Below are positions 34,372 through 44,390 of a DNA stretch of 64,000 nucleotides, piece after piece. The stretch is from contig JADNYJ010000026.1 of the NCBI GenBank assembly GCA_015501075.1, positions 265,357 through 329,356 on the forward strand, in the 5' to 3' direction. The translations under genes and the position numbers were made by a program. Source of the stretch: Gymnopilus junonius. Its lineage: Eukaryota > Basidiomycota > Agaricomycetes > Agaricales > Galerinaceae. The notes beneath the pieces are model-generated. The model did not search any database. It worked only from the letters and a program-made list of their open reading frames with translations, and was not told the DNA's origin. Position 1 is the first letter of the stretch. Each line of letters starts with the position of its first letter.

Positions 34372-35495
34372 ATGTCCGACAACATGTCCTAGTAAGTTCC
34401 TCCTTTCCTCCTTCAAGCGACTGCCCTAATGCCATCTACAGCCCACAACCGAATGCCTATCTTCCACCTGCCTCTCAGTTCTATCCAAGTAGCACCCCTA
34501 CCCCCAGTCCTGTGCACATTGTGCCACCGTCGTCGCGTCCTGACATGACCCAGCGCAAGAGACCTAAATACACCCGGAGTAAAACAGGATGCTTAACCTG
34601 TCGCGTCAAAAAAATTAAGGTATGTCTTATGTCTTCTTATCCGTTGTCCCCGCGATGTTGACCAGGCTTTCTTCAGTGCGACGAGACGAAACCAAACTGC
34701 ATGCGATGTACTCATGGTTCTCGAGATGTCAGTGTTTCAGTGTTTTCCACCTTTGCCTCTTATCAATTTTATTTTACAGTGTACTTGGCCCGATGGTGTC
34801 CCTACCCGGAAGAAGAACACCCCCCGACGAGACGATGTAGATACGAGACCGTCGACAGCAGGGTCTTCAGGTTTGTCGGAAGCATCCACCCCACCCGCAA
34901 GAGAGCTCACGCCTCCTCATCGGAATGATGTCGATTTGAGTCTCTTGCCAATGCCTTCCAGGCCTCCGAGGTGTGCCACTCATTTCATTTTTTTTTCTGG
35001 CCTCCTTCTCACAGTATGTCCTTGCAGCGAAAACTATCTTCCTATTCATCCTTTAAGTGCCGACCACGAATCAAGCCGCCGTTCTATGTACGTGCCATTT
35101 GTTTAATTCGTGTCCATTTGGCTAATCACGTCGTAGGGATCGGTCGTCTTCATACTCCCAATCTCATCAGCCCACGAACACCGGTGTGCTGTCTATGATC
35201 CCTGAATCCTCATACTCTTCACGTTACGATCACGCATATCTCAATGGAAGTAACCCCACCCAGAATTCTCGACCTGGCATGCCTCCTTATAGACCGCTTT
35301 CGCATCAGCCCGCACATCATTGGGCGCATCCCCCTGAGCCCTTGGATCCCTATGTAAGCCATGCTACTCCTTCCAGTCACCAATAATAAATTATGCTCCT
35401 GTTCAAAGTATCACGGTCAGCACGCAGGGCTTCAAGAAAGGACGCTCGTTGGACACAATTCCTCCAACGATCATTCACACAATAGATACCAATAA
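34372..35495 (+). CDS. Zn2Cys6 transcription factor (short, single cluster)
   Basis: The first coding exon is only 20 nt (34372-34391, MSDNMS plus two bases). After the intron ending at 34441, the frame reads PQPNAYLPPASQFYPSS and a basic patch (TQRKRPKYTRSKTG). The zinc cluster is spread over three exons: CLTCRVKKIK, CDETKPNCMRCTHGSRD, CTWPDGVPTRKK, the canonical spacing C-x2-C-x6-C-x5/6-C-x2-C-x6-C. A Ser/Pro/Arg-rich tail follows (RPSTAGSSGLSEASTPP...), then SSYSSRYDHAYLNGS and, after an intron at about 35354-35408, YHGQHAGLQERTLVGHNS...HNRYQ. There is no fungal_trans domain. The protein is likely nuclear with a disordered activation region. Targets are unknown. Confidence 0.82.
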
Positions 35496-36434
35496 GGACG
35501 CGAAGTGTTCCGCGTACGGTTGCGATTTTATCACATCGGAATTCAATTTCTACATTCCAAGCCCCTCGAAATTGTTTCGACTGCGGGATTGCGGCTGTTC
35601 TTCAAGAGTCAGCCTTGCAATATTTCTACATGGGAAGCCAGCATGGCCAACCATGTGAGCAGTACAACTAAAGAACTGCTATGCCATTGTATGCGCACCA
35701 TGTATGTATTTACATTGTTTCCCATTCATACATGCCTTGTTATTTGTAGTGATTGGCGTCATTTTGTGAAGTTCAGTTAATTTTGAATAACATTAAGTAG
35801 TCTCAAAGGATAAATAAAATATATACTTTGTCTACAGTATGTTCTTTTCCGCAGTCTGAGTAATCTGGGTAATGGGCTGTTTAGAGTGATTACCGAATCG
35901 GCGAGCCAGATCAGATCTTGTATCTGGATCAGCGTCCAATACTTCTTCTGATGTATGAAATATGTTGTTCCGTCATAAGTAATCAGTTAGGGGCTCATGT
36001 ATCTGCAAGGAGTTGAGCGAATGTATGGCTAAGGATCAAATATCAGACATGGGGCTGGCCTGGTCCCGCCTGTTCTGTGGCTACTTCAAGTGCTGACCGA
36101 CGGTGGCCTTCTATGGTAAGCATCAAAGCTGAGGGGTTGCTTGCCCTAACGGGGCCTTACTTGATTTGTTAACCCAACGTTTATCCTCCTTTCAACCGAT
36201 GTGGCGTATCCGAGTACCTTGAAGCTGAATTGCCTTTCATTAAAACATGTTATTTCTGAAAATTCACAGCTCGGAACCGTATGCCAAGAATATAGCCCAG
36301 CTCTTGCGTACTAGGGCATCTTCAAGCTAGGACTTTGCATACATTTGCATGCAGAACACTCGAAATAGACGGTTGTTTGTATCATCCAAAATAAGATAGC
36401 GATATGTATGGTCCAAGAAAATTTCGACAGATCG
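35496..36434. other. Intergenic region between convergent genes
   Basis: About 940 bp between the stop codons of the Zn2Cys6 factor and the aspartic peptidase. A frame at 35505-35780 follows the stop of the first gene but has no recognised domain; it is probably 3' UTR. Confidence 0.5.
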
Positions 36435-38096
36435 TCAAACGCCGACCGCAGGTGCAAATCCCATCCGCTGATTGCCTACATCCCAAATACTGTAGTAATG
36501 TTTCAGGAGACTTCCTCCGACGAGGTCAAGGCCATCAAATGCGTTGATGAGGGTTTGACACAGGCTCGAATTACTCGCAAAAGGGCCAACGTTGAGTTCG
36601 CTGCTGGGGATCGTGAGATTGAAACTCTTCCCGCTTTGCGACGTGAAGGCTATATCAATGGTCGCCGGTAGAGTGTCTATGAGGTTGCATGCAATGCCAT
36701 AGGTGCCTGCTTCATTGCTGTTTGGCTTGATATCAGGAGAGATGAGGGCGTAAATGGCCTATCATAAATAGAATATCAGTGTCTCTGTGTTGAAGTTTGA
36801 TAACAACGTCTCTGACATTGGCAGTGGCGGTGGGAAACAAAACGTTACTCGTTCCGCTGTCGAAGATTATGGTGCGAGCAGTATTGAGTACAGAAGTCGT
36901 CTTTCCGTTGACAAATAGCTTGGGAGAGTTGAGTTGCCATGTACTACCCGACCCAGACGGAAGTGACGCAAAAATGGGTGTTCCTAATAACAGAACCTGG
37001 TCAACTACTTGAACATTCCCAAATCAAGACAGGCCAAGGGCTTACCAGTGAGTTTAGAGTTGTCGATCCCTCCAAGCGTCAGCTCCGCGTTGCCAACAGC
37101 TTGCGGCGTGAGATACAAACTAAATAAAGCTATAACGAATGCGCGTATGATCAGTGTCATGGTATGGTACCTTTATTCAAGTACGAACTTACATGGTAGT
37201 CCTTTATTAACGAGGGCTGCAAATATGCCTTGAGCAGTAGCGCCCATTCCTACACTGAACGTCAGAAAGTTTGAATGTAGTTTATGACATAGCAGTTATT
37301 TCACCTTGAATTCCACTGAAAGGATCGATGTCGAATTTAGGCGTTTGATTGGTGATTAAAAACAGACTAATAGATGGGGCAGAAAGCCCCCCTACTGAGA
37401 CTGTGTCTTTTGCACTCCTCAATGTTAGTTTGTAGTTGGAGCCGATTACAGGATCTACTCCAACACCTGTTGCAAAGGTGATGGAAGAAGTACGTCCACC
37501 GTCGACGAAAGTGGAGCTCTGGTCCGGATCAAACTGCGTCTGGGGACATACTGATCCGCACAAAGTGCCTATGTAAGTAGGAGGGGTAAAGCAAATGAAT
37601 AAATTTCCAGTGCTTTTCCTGGCGACCAGCTCACTTGCAAACTCAAGAGTAACACTTCCTGTGTCGAAGACAACCTACGGGAAAACATCAGCAAACAGAA
37701 CACATCGGGCAGCAGAGTACCGACGGTGAGCTCCTGCGGTGGTGTTCCCACTGAGTGGAATTGTGCGCACGGATGTCAGCATACTGCGGAACGCCACTAC
37801 ATGGAGATAGCACCTGAGATGTTCCCAAACCACCTTGATGAAAGAAGTCGTTGTGAGTAATAAACTCGTTCGACAGCAACATTCGAATGAAATGCGTACT
37901 GAAGGTCTGTTCCCAAGAAAAAATCTGCCAAGGGTACGGAAGTCGGAGATAGTGCTCTTCGTCTGAAAGACGAGCCTTTCGGCACGCTCCTTGATTGCAA
38001 TGTTACTTTATGAGGTGACGCAGGTGCTGTCTCTACTTCTAGGGCACTGGTAGACGACAGTAAAAGGAGCGCCAAAGTTGTGAGAAGTTTCAGCAT
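36435..38096 (-). CDS. Secreted pepsin-like aspartic peptidase (family A1)
   Basis: Extracellular or vacuolar acid protease. The start MLKLLTTLALLLLSSTSALEV is a clear signal peptide. A propeptide with a basic RRRAL site follows. The first catalytic motif is VVFDTGSVTLEF (minus strand near 37675). The second is IIFDSGTSNVLFPTATAN (near 36870). Between them are LFLITNQTPKFDIDPFSGIQG and MGATAQGIFAALVNKGLPSLFSLYLTPQ...AELTLGGID, typical of the family. The C-terminus VGGSLLKHYYSIWDVGNQRMGFAPAVGV matches the end of A1 peptidases, with stop codon 36435-36437. Both active-site Asp residues are present. Several short introns split the gene. No GPI-type tail is seen. Confidence 0.88.
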
Positions 38097-39023
38097 CTTG
38101 AGAGGGCCTTAGCACGTACCATCTCTTCAGTAAAAGGAGGATAATTTATACGAGTCCCGCGACGCCTTGGAAGGATCCAGCAATGCACATGGGGTCAAGG
38201 GAAGTGCATGCATCCTCCGGTCTGCCTTCGTCGGGATAGAAGCAGAACATGAGGGGCAGTTGCTTAAAATATAGGTAAGAAGCCATGATTCCCATGAGTC
38301 CCCATAAGTCCCCACAATAATAGCCAAAGTCAGGAGGAAATCGGTCTATTAGCAGCTGCTACGCCGTAAGGTCTCTACATACTTCAAAGTTATCTTCGGA
38401 ACCTTGAGGGAACGTCAGGTTCTTCTTGATGATACATCACAACCACCTGATTCGTTGCTGGGACTTTTGTTGACCGCATGTTGAACCCATAAGCTCGGGG
38501 TAGAGCGCCTCCGAACCGGGATATATGCCGCCTTGTCGAAGTTATATCTCGGCTTGTAATTCATGCTCCTTGTGGTCGGTGAAGAAAGTTGGAAGAAAGA
38601 TCACAGCATGAGGACAATGCATAAGCATGTTTATCATTGGGATTAAAGTCCTTTAGTAGGAAGAGAAGTTGAACCTGACCGCTTGGCAGGTTGTCATGTC
38701 ATGAGAGAAAAGCGACAAAGAGAGATTGGTGAATCGAGAATTCCTAGGTAGCTGAGTTTGTCGTCCACTGCTGCGGGACAAGTGGTACATACCGAAGTGG
38801 GGCAAAGCGACAATTGCAGTATGCGCAGCAGGTTTTCAAGGTCGTATCCGGCTTACCCGACTTCTTGCGTGTGGTCGACGAGAAGGAACTTCACGTATCA
38901 AGTTCAAACACGACAACGAACAGCGACAACCGTAAACACAGAAAGGCCAATGACGTAGTGGCTGTGTAGGTCAGTCGTTGGAAAGGGGCTTCTTGAATCT
39001 CTCTCATTCGACTCACAGATCTC
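38097..39023. other. Divergent intergenic region
   Basis: About 930 bp between the peptidase start and the start at 39024. There is no convincing coding content; it should hold both promoters. Confidence 0.5.
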
Positions 39024-39712
39024 ATGGGTGCGTCGTACATTTTTCCTGTTGTCTTTGACTTATATCCATTTTTACTTCCATGTCCAGCTTCATCCGAACA
39101 GGTCGAGTTTAACGCGCCGCACGCTCCTCATCCCAACGCCGTCGAGGCCTTCAACCAGATCCTTCATACCATCAAGGCCGAGATTGTAAAATCTCGCCAT
39201 CATTGGGACAAGCATGAGCCCCGAATGTATGAACGCGCCGCTGGCCTCTCTGATCAGGAATTGACCAATTTTGTGATTGAGAATGACCTTGTGGAGGTAA
39301 GCAGACCCTGATAATGTTGAGCATCAGACCTCACAACGTTATGTCGCTGCTTTCCACAGGTTCGCAGTGCTCCGACTTCCTATGGCACGATAATCCTTGG
39401 AAAACTGAGAATCCCCGCTGTGAAAGACGAAGAAGGGGAGGGCTTTATCCACGTCAGGTACGCGACTTGGAACGACCATCCACCTGTATTCTTCTGACTA
39501 ATAGCTGCAAGGATCCATGATCCTCCTAACCGGGTATGCCAAACCTTCATCCTTCCTAGTGCACTGTTTCACATCCTTGACAACAGGGCGCACAAGATGT
39601 TCTTTTCCACTCGTTATTCACGGAAGAAATTAGGAAGGACGAAGAGACTCCTCCTACCGGATATCGCGCGATTCAAATACGTGACAAGCCTTTGGAATTC
39701 TTCAACGAGTAG
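39024..39712 (+). CDS. Small conserved-looking protein, unknown function
   Basis: I do not recognise the family. Five exons join in phase: 39024-39027 (only ATGG), 39088-39296, 39360-39457, 39512-39533 (22 nt) and 39587-39712. This gives about 152 residues. The N-terminal half is helical and charged (NAVEAFNQILHTIKAEIVKSRHHWDKHEPRM...LSDQELTNFVIENDLVE). The second half looks beta-rich (SYGTIILGKLRIP...GFIHVRIHDPPN...DVLFHSLFTEE) and ends with RDKPLEFFNE. There is no signal peptide or membrane segment, so it is probably cytosolic. The consistent phases at four introns argue strongly that it is a real gene despite its small size and micro-exons. Confidence 0.7.
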
Positions 39713-40283
39713 GCCTCAGTAAAAGAGATTGTAGTGTATTAAATTAACATAAAGATAACGTATATGTGCTACATTAGTTATTCGCTTTGGTATGGGATTG
39801 TGGGTATTTCGTCGGAGAAGAATACTTTTCAATGCCATGATAGTGAGGAGGCAAGAGAAATCTATTAAATTTTACAGCAGGGATGCATACATACATGTCA
39901 GAGAAGATCCACATACATGAAGTCATTGAAGTTGATAATTGGACACAGTCAACAAGCCACTCTACCCAATTGGATGCCCACGAAAATGTAACAGTAAAAC
40001 TCGCCAAAAGACGGGCATTTGGAGCATAAGAAATGTATGTAAGATCAGAAGCAGACAGTAAGCATGTAATATTTAATTGCAATATGTGAGGAAGGAGAAA
40101 AGAGAATGTCCAATAGCACAGGCAAGTACACATATATTTCATACCAAAATATGACGAGAAAAGACAAGAAGACAGAAAGAAGAACGTAAAGAAAATGCTA
40201 GCCCACATAACAGCAGCCGACAAAAGCACCAACCTCGGAAACGGTGCTACAGGATCAACCAGTATCACCGCAGGCCGGTCGAG
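39713..40283. other. Convergent 3' region
   Basis: Region between the small gene and the Pcl cyclin stop codon. A 164-codon minus-strand frame (39774-40268) is open and hydrophobic but lies immediately past the cyclin stop with no start context, so I regard it as 3' UTR. Confidence 0.5.
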
Positions 40284-42195
40284 TCAATGGACGCCAGCAG
40301 GTTCGACGTGCCTGTAAAGACTCTCTTCCTGCCATAGATAACGTCCCCCATATGCATCCGGATCGACAATCGAGACTCCGTTCGCATTGGCAGCCAAACC
40401 GACCAGGCCAAGGACCAGATTTCCATTAATGTATTGGCAATTACCATCCAAAGGGACGGCAGAGGTGGTTTTGATAGCAGCGGAGCGAGTATTGACGTTA
40501 TCGAGCCAGGACTGAGACCCATCGACCGATGGGAAGACGTTATCTTCGAAGGTCGACATCTGGACCGTGCGATCGCCCAACGAGCATTCAGTCGACGTTG
40601 GAGAGTACGTAAGAGGCGGAGTCGGGGGACTTGAAGACGATACACATTTTGTTGTAGTGGAAGATGAAGCAGAAACCTGTCAATGTTTATCATGAGTTAT
40701 TTGTGTAAATGAAATATAGATTGGACTCACCTCTGTGTGCTGCATCGAGTCTCTGTAGGTGCCGTCCATGTCCTGGTCCTGTTCTCTGATATGGCTCGTG
40801 GATGCATGGGCCTCACACAAACCAGTTGCTCGAGCAGCAAAGATACTATCCGGAACTGTAGAACACCGCCGTAGGCCAGTCCGGGAGCTCGAGGCATGCA
40901 TCTGCCTGTCTTGAGTAAGCTCACCAGTCTTTAGAACAGCAGTTTCTTCTTGGACGAGGAAGGCTTGATTTGACAAAGGGGGATTGAAAACCGAACTTTC
41001 GCTTTGTGATCGAACGATTGTGCGACCCAAGGCAGAAGCAGGTTGTGGAGAAACTGGACTTTTTCCGACCCAGAGACGCCAGTCCAGGGCTTGGCCGAGA
41101 GCCCTCTCACAGCGCCCGATTTCGCGAGGTGGGAGACCAGACAACTTAGCCCAGGCCCGATTTGAATAGCATTTGTCCTGAAAAAATTTTGAAGCCAGAA
41201 TGAGGGATGCTAAAAATGTCCTGCGGGGGCAAAGAAGAGGTGATGGAAGAGGAGGTGTAGATATTGAGGATGATATTGAAGGCTCAGTAACGATACTCGA
41301 CACAGAGACGGAGTCTCCGTTGTCAATCTGCGACTGGGGATCTAAATCCTGGCAATCTAAGTCAGTTATGCGAACTGTCTTTAGGGAATCCTCAGCGGAT
41401 GTTCTCTCTTCCATTGCACAAAGCTCCGCATCACGCTCGATTTCGGCTGGTGTCGCTGGCAAAATTGTCGAGTCGGGGAGGTAATGGGCTCTGATGCCCA
41501 TTTGCTCTTGTCGCAAAATCTCTGGATTTTGGGGCGCACTGCTTCGAGATAACATAGAGCTGCTTGCAAGATGCTGCCCGAAGTGCGAGAGCGACGCAGA
41601 ACCTCGTGGACGAATGGCTTGATGGGGAGAAGGTTTTGGTCCGAGTCGTTTGCCGATGCAAGCGAGACCTGCGATATTTGGTCAAAAAGACCGGAATGGG
41701 ATGAAGAGGAAATGGGAGTTGGCTGGGTGCTGGAGGTGAAGATGGTACTGTGTGATGTGGTAAGCGGGGTGGACCCCTTGGACGGAGGTTGAAAGACTCG
41801 AGGGATGTCTTGCGGATGCCAAATTTCTGACAATGTTATTACTGCTTGGTCTGGATATAGGGGTCAGATGGATTAAGCAGGAAAAAGGAAACCGAGTGAC
41901 CTATGAGACCAGCAGCAAATTTATGCTTGCTGGGATCGCGCTGAGATGTTTCCTTCGGAGTCTGGGCGGTTGCGGAAGGGATCGAGGGACGTGATGAATT
42001 TGAAGTTGAGGAAGAAGCTTGAGTTGGGAGAGGTGATGCTACAGATGGATTCGGGGTATTCATATTGGGCGAACGCGAAGTTGAATTCGAGGTGGAACAA
42101 GCAGATGAAGAGGCTGAGTGATAAGGCTGCCAACGGGCTTTGGTCCGGGTGGCAGGAAGAGCCCTTTGGGCTATGACTTGGGCAGAGGAGTGCAT
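40284..42195 (-). CDS. Pho85-type cyclin (Pcl5-like)
   Basis: Regulatory partner of a Pho85/CDK5-class kinase. From the Met at 42195 (an in-frame Met also lies at 42270) the N-terminus is Ser/Thr/Pro-rich. After an intron at about 41902-41853 it reads FAAGLIDQAVITLSEIWHPQDIP. The cyclin box follows: FVHEVLRRSRTSGSILQAALCYLEAVRPKI, an insertion rich in Ser, then CPRRTFLASLILASKFFQDKCYSNRAWAKLSGLPPREIGRCERALGQALDWRLWVG. These two halves match yeast Pcl5/Clg1-type cyclins, whose box is likewise interrupted. After an intron near 40730-40682 the C-terminal exon is Thr/Ser/Pro-rich, then GGRYLWQEESLYRHVEPAGVH. It is divergent from the lytic transglycosylase. Confidence 0.82.
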
Positions 42196-42833
42196 TCGAT
42201 ATAGATATAAACTTGATGAGAGGTGGTGTTTGATCAGACAGAAATTACGGGCGCGGAAAGCGGGATTCAAAATGGGGTAGTGTAGACATTAGCAAAAATT
42301 TGAAGGGTAGTTTTGAGACCAGTAAAAGAGACATGAATTGCAGAAATTGAGAAGAACGCAAGGGGGGAGGCCGAGAGGGCCGGTGGGGGTTGGCGGAGTG
42401 AATACATTTCGAGTGATTGAGGAGTGGATGCCCAAGTCAACGAGCTTGGACGATCCGGGCACAAAGTCTAGCTAACGAGCAGACTCTGTGTAAAATCAGG
42501 GAATATGGACCAGTTGACCAGAAGGGCGGCAGAGAGCAGGGCGGGGCGAATTTATAGGGCAGTTCAGTGAGTCTGTAAGATCGCAGCGAGGAGTCAGTCC
42601 GACTTTGCCTCCATCTCTAACAAGTCACAACAGCCCATGACTCAACCACGCGGCTCTCGTCTGTCACACAACACCGCCCGCTTTTGTCACGCTTTTCCCA
42701 CCGCCGCCGCATCGCCTCCACCAATTTCAATCTCCTCTTATTTCCAGATCAATTTCAGTCTCCTCTTAATGCCCTGTGATCGTATCCTCTCTACTTTTCT
42801 GTCTTTTCTCTCCAGTCGCTCCTTTTCTATCTA
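42196..42833. promoter_or_regulatory. Divergent promoter region, cyclin / lytic transglycosylase
   Basis: About 640 bp between two divergent start codons. The right half is C/T-rich on the plus strand (about 42690-42830), a common feature just upstream of fungal start codons. I see no specific operator. Confidence 0.4.
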
Positions 42834-44074
42834 ATGAGGTTCCTTGCCTCTGTCCTCGCCCTCCTTTTTACCCTTCTTTCCGTGGGTGCCGCTTTTCCCC
42901 ACGAGAACTTGGCATTCTCCACCCGCCATTCCAGTTTGGCTCGCCGTGTCACAAATTTAGAAACAAGAGCATCGGCCAAACGTTGTCCCAATCGATCTTC
43001 CAAAAAGACCGCAACCGTTTGCATCATTTCTTTTATAGCCCACCTGCATTATCTCAAAAGTAGATTAGACACCTAGCACAAATAAGCCAGTGAAGCTCGC
43101 CTCCAACATCACCTCTACTTTACATCCTACTTCGCACCCTACTTCACAAGCTTCGCATCCCAATGCCGCCGCCAGCAACATAGCAAGCTCAGTGGGCCTT
43201 ATTACTGTCAAGTCCTCGACTTGCGGACCAAGTGGTGCTACGAGTGCGTTCCACTCGTTACATACTTGGAGTCTTTTAAAGTCTAAACGTGGCATGCAGA
43301 GCAAGTCACCAAATTATCTGGTCCCAACGGCAACATAAACTGGCTGAACTGTGGTTTCGAAGGCGCTGGATGGACACCACCTCTTATTCGCATGCAGGAC
43401 GTTATTACTCAACCCCTCTCTTCCGCACTCAAGTCACCTTCCAGCCCCTTTAAGGCTTGTTCCCCATACATCTCCATTTTTGAGAAATATGGCAACCAGC
43501 ATGGTATACCGGCCATTATTTTTGCTTCCTTCGCTATGCAGGAGAGTAGCTGCAACCCTAACACTGTAGGAGGCGCTGGTGAACAGGGTTTAATGCAAAT
43601 CACTAAAGAGAAATGTGCCGGTGCTCCTAATGGCAATTGCAAAGACCCTGTACGTCTAATCCCTCAGAATCATAATGTCTGTATTAACACATCTACATTC
43701 AGGATTTCAACATTGCTACTGCCGCCAAATATTTCGCCAATTCCCTTGCAGGCAACAATGGCAATGTTTTATTGACCGTTGGTGAATATAATGGCTGGTA
43801 TCTTGGCTTGACTGAGGTTTGTCGTTCGAGATATCTTGGTGATCGGACTCATATGATACACACTAGGCGAAAGCCTTTGCTGCTGCATTCACCAATTGCT
43901 GCCGGTGCCAGAACAATGGTGACTAGTAAGTTCCAGATCCCCTTCATCGTTTGTTCGCAATATCTGACTGTCGCTAGTTTGCATCAATTCTTTAATGGCT
44001 GGTGCCAGAATATTAACCCTTACGACGCCAATATCGGAAAATACTTCAACCTTAACAAATGTCAACCTGCATGA
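42834..44074 (+). CDS. Secreted lytic transglycosylase-like protein (SLT/GH23 fold)
   Basis: Probably cleaves peptidoglycan or a related glycan outside the cell. The start MRFLASVLALLFTLLSVGAAFP is a signal peptide. A Ser/Thr/His linker follows, then a conserved entry (SSTCGPSGAT, KQVTKLSGPNGNINWLNCGF). The catalytic region is IPAIIFASFAMQESSCNPNTVGGAGEQGLMQIT; the Glu after MQ is the expected catalytic acid and the GEQGLMQIT segment matches SLT domains. Later exons read NIATAAKYFANSL, LLTVGEYNGWYLGLTEA and HQFFNGWCQNINPYDANIG. Several Cys suggest disulphides. About six exons with short introns are required. Bacterial-type lysozyme domains occur in basidiomycete secretomes; a role against bacteria is inference. 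Confidence 0.82.
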
Positions 44075-44390
44075 TGATTCCATTCTATAATACCCACAAC
44101 ATCATTATGGATTCGGTATTTGCTTTTCAACTCCAGGAGATAAGTTATCTTTGTATACCCTTTCTGTTTCGCCGGGTCTTCCTGTTATTTGCAATTACTT
44201 GATCTTTGTAAATGTAAAACCAAGGTTTATTAGCGTCGGCTTCAGTTAAACTTAAGTTAAAACATTATTTATGTAATTTGGTGTTATGCCGAAATTCAAA
44301 AATGATTCTGATTGGCTCGGAAGCAGATTGGCCAAACATAGCCCAGTCCTTCAAAAGATTACGCTGCGTCGCGTTGGCCTTTCAGCCAAA
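44075..44390. other. Intergenic region
   Basis: About 316 bp between the transglycosylase stop and the PP5 start, same strand. It is A/T-rich. An in-frame Met at 44286 could extend PP5 by 35 residues. Confidence 0.4.

Noticed and set aside
34015..34416. Minus-strand frame of 133 codons over the start of the Zn2Cys6 factor
   Set aside because: It covers the real first exon and the promoter on the opposite strand and lacks any family signature.
39774..40268. Open minus-strand frame of 164 codons, hydrophobic, just past the cyclin stop
   Set aside because: It has no family features and no start context, it is compositionally driven (T-rich strand), and it lies where the cyclin 3' UTR should be.
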